From Gammaproteobacteria bacterium (GTDB taxonomy: Bacteria > Pseudomonadota > Gammaproteobacteria > JABABF01): a stretch of 9,801 nucleotides of DNA. The DNA is taken from contig JABABF010000184.1 of the NCBI GenBank assembly GCA_014238345.1, positions 1 to 9,801 of the forward strand, read 5' to 3'. Of the stretch, positions 6,288-9,801 are shown piece by piece; within the stretch, counting starts at the first letter, position 1, and each line of letters starts with the position of its first letter. The notes below the pieces were generated by a model. That model saw only the letters and a program-made list of their open reading frames with translations. It had not been told where the DNA came from and made no database searches. The position numbers and the translations under genes are program-made.

Positions 6288-7058
6288 ATGCCCGTTACTG
6301 CACCCTGCCCTACTGAGGTGAGCGACATCGCCACCTTGGCTGTGCAATTGGAGGGTGCTGGGGCACGCCAGGTGTTGCATACAGCGCTGGCATTCGATGC
6401 TCGCATTGCGATTGCATTTAGTGGTGCCGAAGATGTGGTCTTAATTGATATGGCGCTCAAGGAGGCATCGGCAGAGCGTTTTTCGGTCTTTTGTCTTGAC
6501 ACCGCACGCTTGCATCCTGAGACTTATCGCTTTATTGAACAGGTCAGGAAACACTATGACATTGATATCGAGATGCTCTCGCCAGATGCCGATGCACTGT
6601 CAGCTCTAGTGCGTACAAAGGGCTTGTTTAGCTTTTACCAAGATGGCCATCAAGAGTGTTGTGGGGTGCGCAAAAGAGCACCGTTGCTGCGCAAACTAGC
6701 ATCACTAGATATTTGGATCACCGGACAGCGCCGCGACCAGAGCCCTGACACACGCGCCACCGTACCAGTGGTGGAGCGCGATCCTCTGGCCACTCCCGAG
6801 CAGCCGCCACGCTTGAAATTCAATCCGCTGGCCACCCTGAGCTCTAGTGAGGTGTGGAGTTATATACATGCCTTCGATGTACCGTATAACACGCTGCATA
6901 ACCAAGGTTTTATAAGTATTGGGTGTGAGCCATGCACACGGGCAGTGAGGCCTGGAGAGCATGAGCGCGCTGGTCGCTGGTGGTGGGAAGACGCCACCAA
7001 GAAAGAGTGCGGCCTGCATCTCTCGGCGGTTGGGCAATCGACCACTGATGACAACTGA
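6288..7058 (+). CDS. cysH: assimilatory adenylyl-sulfate (APS) reductase, 4Fe-4S type
   Basis: Reduces adenosine 5'-phosphosulfate to sulfite and AMP with thioredoxin as donor, in cysteine biosynthesis. The 256 residues carry the nucleotide-binding loop AFSGAEDVVLID (43-54), LDTARLHPETYRF, GLFSFYQDGHQECCGVRK, TGQRRDQSPDTR and the C-terminal WWWEDATKKECGLH. The paired cysteines Cys124-Cys125 and Cys213-Cys216 (CEPC) are the [4Fe-4S] ligands that mark APS reductases and are absent from E. coli-type PAPS reductases; Cys241 in ECGLH is the catalytic thiol. The ATG at 6288 gives the family's usual length; an ATG at 6252 would add 12 residues but lies on the -10 box, and the open frame further upstream runs through thrH and is not coding. 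Shine-Dalgarno is weak. The sulfite-family transporter gene follows in the same direction. Confidence 0.96.
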   Translation: MPVTAPCPTEVSDIATLAVQLEGAGARQVLHTALAFDARIAIAFSGAEDVVLIDMALKEASAERFSVFCLDTARLHPETYRFIEQVRKHYDIDIEMLSPDADALSALVRTKGLFSFYQDGHQECCGVRKRAPLLRKLASLDIWITGQRRDQSPDTRATVPVVERDPLATPEQPPRLKFNPLATLSSSEVWSYIHAFDVPYNTLHNQGFISIGCEPCTRAVRPGEHERAGRWWWEDATKKECGLHLSAVGQSTTDDN

Positions 7059-7090
7059 GCCCGGCGAGGGGCAGCACAGACCAGGTTTGC

Positions 7091-7118
7091 GACATAGCGC
7101 CACCAAGGGTGCTATGTC
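7091..7118 (+). promoter_or_regulatory. inverted repeat / RNA hairpin just upstream of the TSUP start codon
   Basis: GACATAGC (7091-7098) and GCTATGTC (7111-7118) are perfect inverted repeats, and three more pairs (two G-C, one G-U) extend the RNA stem to 11 bp around the loop ACCAAG. The stem ends six bases before the ATG at 7125, and the only purine run that could act as ribosome-binding site (AAGGG, 7105-7109) is inside it. No T-tract follows, so it does not look like a terminator. It could be a translational control hairpin or an operator for a dimeric regulator. Confidence 0.55.
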
Positions 7119-7124
7119 ACTTCT

Positions 7125-7910
7125 ATGAGCGAGTGGCTGTTGCATATCTTGGCGGGCGGTGCGGTCGGTCTTGCTATTGGTATGACGGGTATTGGGGGCG
7201 GCTCGCTGATGACCCCCATCTTGGTCTTCATGGCTTACCCATTGCGCATCGCTATTGGTACGGATCTGCTCTACGCTGCGGTGACCAAAGCAGGAGGCGT
7301 AATCGCCTACCACCGTCAGGGTATGATTCACTGGCCCATTGCGACATGGCTCGCCTGCGGTAGTCTGCCAGCCTCTGGACTCACTGCCTTTGCACTGCGG
7401 TGGGTCTTTGATGACCAGCACAATTACAGTGCCTTGCTACAGTCCAGCCTTGGTGTGATGTTGCTCGGCACGGCCATCGTGCTGTCGTTGCGTTCGCGCT
7501 TGCAGAGCTGGGGACAGGCTGCTGAGGGTGCGCCGCAATGCAATGATGCTCCGCCGCGCCTGATGACCGTGGCGGTGGGGGCGCTACTTGGTGTGTTGGT
7601 GACGCTGTCTTCGGTAGGTGCTGGAGCCATTGGTACTGCAGTGCTCCTGTATTTGTATCCCCGTTTAACGCCTGTTGAGGTCATTGCGACTGAATTGGCG
7701 CATGCGGTGCCGCTGACGCTAATTGCCGGGCTCAGCCATTGGCTGTTGCTCGGCAATGTGAATGGGCGGCTGTTGTTGGGATTGCTCTGTGGTGCCTTGC
7801 CGATGGTCTATCTGGGTGCAAGGCTCAGCTCCGTGATGCCACAGACCTTGTTGCGGGGTTTGCTGGTGGTGATTTTAGCTGGACTTGGGCTGCGTTTCCT
7901 CTTCTACTGA
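7125..7910 (+). CDS. TSUP/TauE/SafE-family membrane protein, probable sulfite or related anion transporter
   Basis: Inner-membrane protein of 261 residues, the normal size for the family, with about eight hydrophobic segments in two halves. The duplicated family signature is visible: GGAVGLAIGMTGIGGGSLMTPIL (11-33) and GALLGVLVTLSSVGAGAIG (152-170). Other typical parts are RIAIGTDLLYAAVTKAGG (41-58) in the first half and ELAHAVPLTLIAGLSHWLLG-like in the second. A hydrophilic linker (about 122-146) separates the halves. It lies 66 nt after cysH on the same strand, so a role in exporting or balancing sulfite, the CysH product, is a reasonable inference, but family members also handle sulfoacetate, thiosulfate and other anions. 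An 11-bp RNA hairpin lies directly before the start. The 3' end overlaps the convergent nucleotidase gene by 36 bp. Confidence 0.9.
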   Translation: MSEWLLHILAGGAVGLAIGMTGIGGGSLMTPILVFMAYPLRIAIGTDLLYAAVTKAGGVIAYHRQGMIHWPIATWLACGSLPASGLTAFALRWVFDDQHNYSALLQSSLGVMLLGTAIVLSLRSRLQSWGQAAEGAPQCNDAPPRLMTVAVGALLGVLVTLSSVGAGAIGTAVLLYLYPRLTPVEVIATELAHAVPLTLIAGLSHWLLLGNVNGRLLLGLLCGALPMVYLGARLSSVMPQTLLRGLLVVILAGLGLRFLFY

Positions 7911-8846
7911 GCGCTTGGATGCCTGGCTATGCTCGGCACCACCGACCGAGTCATGGGGAACATGCCCCACGGTCACTTGTTCTCGCTGTGCACTAGCACA
8001 GTGTTGTTGCTGGTCATCAAAAAACACATCGGCACCATAGGCGCGCAGGAATGCTCCCTTGTCGCGTCCTCCCAGAAAGAGGATTTCATCGACGCGGATG
8101 CCCCACGAGCGCAGAGTGCGGATGACTCGCTCGTCGGCTGGTGCCGAGCGGGCGGTGAACAAGGCGGTGCGCAGTTCGCTGTCTAGTTGGCGCTGTGCCA
8201 GTGCCGCCTGCAATTTTTGTAGGGAGTGGAGAAAACCCTTAAAGGGGCCGCCATCCATCGGCTCCCGCGCTGTAGCCGCTTCGCATTGGGCAAAGTGCTC
8301 TAGTCCCTCGCGCTGGAATAGCTGCTCTGAGGCATCCGAAAAAATGACCGCATCACCGTCAAAAGCAAAACGCAGTGAGCGCCCGGCCTCATCCGATTTA
8401 GGATGTGGTGGCAATAGCGTGGCGGCGGCAACCCCTTGTTGCAGCGCACCCTGCACATCTTCTGTCTCGGTGGAGAGAAAGAGATCGCATTGGAATGCTT
8501 GGACATAGCGCCAAGGTTGTTCGCCGCCGCAAAAAGCAGCGCGGCTGATATCCAAGTGGTGGTGGCGGATGGAGTTCAGCACCCGCAGGCCAGTGTCGGC
8601 GGTGTTGCGAGATAACAGGATGACCTCAATACCCGGCTTAGCCTCAAGCAGGCGGTTGAGCTGCAACAATTTGGTGACCAGCGGGAAAGCGACTCCTGGG
8701 GTGAGGGGGCTCTCCTCGTACTCAATTTGGTGGCGAGAATAGGCGCGGAGCCCTTCATCCTGGTAGATACGGTGGCTCTCACTCAGATCAAACAGCGCTC
8801 GCGAAGAGATGGCGACGACGAGTTGCCGCTCGGTAGATTGCCTCAT
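7875..8846 (-). CDS. 5'-nucleotidase, cytosolic cN-I family (Pfam 5-nucleotidase type)
   Basis: Expected to hydrolyse nucleoside 5'-monophosphates (AMP or IMP in characterised relatives) in the cytoplasm. The 323 residues match the family throughout: VVAISSRALFDL (10-21), TPGVAFPLVTKLLQLN (49-64), VILLSRNTADTGLRV (75-89), FDGDAVIFSD (162-171; the two Asp of HAD motif I), GGPFKGFL (199-206), FTARSAPADERVIRTL (230-245), LGGRDKGAFLRAYGADVFFDDQ (258-279; Lys263 and the terminal Asp pair) and GHVPH. Beyond GHVPH there is a hydrophilic tail of about 25 residues, the last dozen of which are encoded in the overlap with the transporter gene. The ATG at 8846 gives the usual N-terminus, with no clear Shine-Dalgarno. 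It is divergent from alr. The family call is firm; the substrate is not visible from sequence. Confidence 0.93.
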   Translation of the reverse strand: MRQSTERQLVVAISSRALFDLSESHRIYQDEGLRAYSRHQIEYEESPLTPGVAFPLVTKLLQLNRLLEAKPGIEVILLSRNTADTGLRVLNSIRHHHLDISRAAFCGGEQPWRYVQAFQCDLFLSTETEDVQGALQQGVAAATLLPPHPKSDEAGRSLRFAFDGDAVIFSDASEQLFQREGLEHFAQCEAATAREPMDGGPFKGFLHSLQKLQAALAQRQLDSELRTALFTARSAPADERVIRTLRSWGIRVDEILFLGGRDKGAFLRAYGADVFFDDQQQHCASAQREQVTVGHVPHDSVGGAEHSQASKRSVEEETQPKSS

Positions 8847-8889
8847 TGGAGCACACGCTCTTGGACGGGGAGGAGTTATTAGGGGCTAC

Positions 8890-8918
8890 ACTATGGTGCG
8901 TATTGTCGTATTTCGCAA
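8890..8918 (-). promoter_or_regulatory. candidate promoter for the 5'-nucleotidase gene
   Basis: On the minus strand TTGCGA (8918-8913) and CATAGT (8895-8890) are spaced by 17 bases, each with four of six consensus positions, about 45 nt before the ATG. No equally good plus-strand pair was found for alr in the same 99-bp spacer. Weak evidence only. Confidence 0.22.
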
Positions 8919-8932
8919 CTACTGGCGGTGCT

Positions 8933-8939
8933 GAGGGGG
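8933..8939 (+). promoter_or_regulatory. ribosome-binding site of alr
   Basis: GAGGGGG ends six bases before the ATG at 8946. It is the clearest Shine-Dalgarno in the window and fixes the alr start. Confidence 0.75.
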
Positions 8940-8945
8940 CGATTC

Positions 8946-9801
8946 ATGCAGTTGGCAGCTAAGGCTCACATCGATCTATCGGCACTGCGTCATAATGCAA
9001 AGCAGCTGCGGCGCTTGGCTCCCGCAGCAAAATTGTTGGCCATTGTCAAGGCTAATGCCTATGGTCACGGTTTATTGCCGGTGGCGAGTGCGCTGGATGG
9101 TGTGGTCGATGCACTGGGAGTGGCGCGTCTGGATGAGGCGCTGGCGTTGCGGCACGCTGGCTGTCGGGCGCGCTTGGTGGTGATGGCAGTGCCTGGCACG
9201 CTTGCTGTGGTCTCCGACTGCCTGCGCCACCAACTCGATTTGGTGGTGCACAGCCTAGCCGGTGTGGATGCGGTGTTAGATAACCCGCGTTCAGGCCAGC
9301 TCAATATATGGCTCAAATTGGACAGCGGTATGCACCGATTGGGTTTGGCACCACAGGAATATCGCGAATCGCTACATCGTCTTAACGCAGCAGCACATGT
9401 CAATGAGCTGATCTGCATGACGCACTTTAGCCACGCTGAGCTCAGCGCAGAAGAAGATGAGAGCACCGAGCGGCAATTCGCCCTCTTCTCACAGTACAGC
9501 GATGGCTTTCCATCCAGCGTGGCTAACTCCGCAACGCTATGCAATTATCCGCACTTGCGGCAGGGTTGGTTGCGCCCTGGGTTGATGTTGTATGGGGTAC
9601 TCCCAACAACAGCGCAGGCAGTGGACTACGAGCTGCGGGCGGTGTTGCGCTTAGAGGCTCCGGTGCTGGCGGTGCGGCGCTTAGGTGTGGGCGAAGTGGT
9701 GGGCTATGGGGGGCACTGGTGCAGCTCCGAGCCATGTGTTGTAGCCACGGTAGCCATTGGCTATGGAGACGGCTACCCCTGTGTGCGCTCGCGCTCCCTG
9801 C
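8946..9801 (+). CDS. alr: alanine racemase, N-terminal and central part (cut by window edge)
   Basis: PLP enzyme that interconverts L- and D-alanine for peptidoglycan synthesis. The 285 complete codons present start MQLAAKAHIDLSALRHNAK, the usual N-terminal strand of the barrel. Lys35 in AIVKANAYGHG is the PLP-binding lysine and first catalytic base. KLDSGMHRLG (about 124-133), MTHFSHAE, VANSATLC and RPGLMLYGVLP are barrel motifs around the cofactor. The C-terminal beta domain begins with VGYGGHW, where Tyr254 corresponds to the second catalytic base (Tyr265 of Geobacillus Alr); Tyr273 in IGYGDGYP lies 19 residues further, the same spacing as Tyr284 there. The last 70-80 residues, including the usual RICMD segment, are beyond the right edge. 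A strong Shine-Dalgarno supports the start. The biosynthetic (alr) rather than catabolic (dadX) role is assumed, since no D-amino-acid dehydrogenase is adjacent. Confidence 0.96.
   Translation, partial: MQLAAKAHIDLSALRHNAKQLRRLAPAAKLLAIVKANAYGHGLLPVASALDGVVDALGVARLDEALALRHAGCRARLVVMAVPGTLAVVSDCLRHQLDLVVHSLAGVDAVLDNPRSGQLNIWLKLDSGMHRLGLAPQEYRESLHRLNAAAHVNELICMTHFSHAELSAEEDESTERQFALFSQYSDGFPSSVANSATLCNYPHLRQGWLRPGLMLYGVLPTTAQAVDYELRAVLRLEAPVLAVRRLGVGEVVGYGGHWCSSEPCVVATVAIGYGDGYPCVRSRSL

Noticed and set aside
7091..7118. Rho-independent terminator after cysH
   Set aside because: The stem is good, but no T-run follows on either strand, and it lies too close to the next start codon.
6705..7421. 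238-codon minus-strand open frame opposite cysH and the transporter gene
   Set aside because: It is antisense to two well-supported genes and has no recognisable domain.
1..9801. Mobile elements, CRISPR arrays, tRNA genes, phage or defence genes
   Set aside because: No transposase, integrase, regular spaced repeats, tRNA-like folds or defence-type domains were seen; nearly all of the sequence is taken up by metabolic genes.

Overview
The window looks like chromosomal DNA of a gammaproteobacterium, probably a free-living (possibly marine) relative of the Pseudomonadales/Cellvibrionales. The basis is a divergent thrH/cysH pair of the kind known from Pseudomonas aeruginosa, a CysH of the iron-sulfur APS-reductase type, and a cN-I-type 5'-nucleotidase. 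No mobile element, CRISPR array, tRNA or rRNA was seen. Coding density is very high: the largest gap is about 200 bp and there is no gene-free stretch above 300 bp.

Left part (about 1-6085, minus strand, read right to left): one probable operon of five genes. It runs thrH (HAD phosphatase/phosphotransferase), acyl-CoA carboxylase carboxyltransferase (beta) subunit, a large divergent biotin carboxylase fused to a biotin carrier domain, methylmalonyl-CoA epimerase, and the N-terminal 152 codons of methylmalonyl-CoA mutase, which is cut by the window edge. The last four together make the whole route propionyl-CoA -> (S)-methylmalonyl-CoA -> (R)-methylmalonyl-CoA -> succinyl-CoA. Gaps are 13 and about 20 nt, and the last two junctions are 4-nt ATGA stop/start overlaps, so the proteins are probably made in a coupled way.

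Middle (6086-7910, plus strand): a 202-bp divergent spacer with candidate promoters in both directions, then cysH (assimilatory APS reductase) and, 66 nt later, a TSUP/TauE-type membrane protein. This looks like a small sulfite module: CysH makes sulfite and the membrane protein may move sulfite or a related anion. A perfect 8-bp inverted repeat (11-bp stem as RNA) sits just in front of the transporter start codon.

Right part (7875-9801): a cN-I-family 5'-nucleotidase on the minus strand whose 3' end overlaps the transporter gene tail-to-tail by 36 bp, then, divergently, alanine racemase (alr), cut by the right edge.

The most unusual item is the carboxylase. Its 971-residue biotin carboxylase/BCCP chain keeps the catalytic residues but is stretched by several insertions, has altered ATP-site residues and carries about 240 residues with no domain I recognise. 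Its partner carboxyltransferase has Ala where propionyl-CoA carboxylases normally carry the acyl-chain-selecting Asp. The genome context says propionyl-CoA, but the sequences say this is not a standard PccA/PccB pair.
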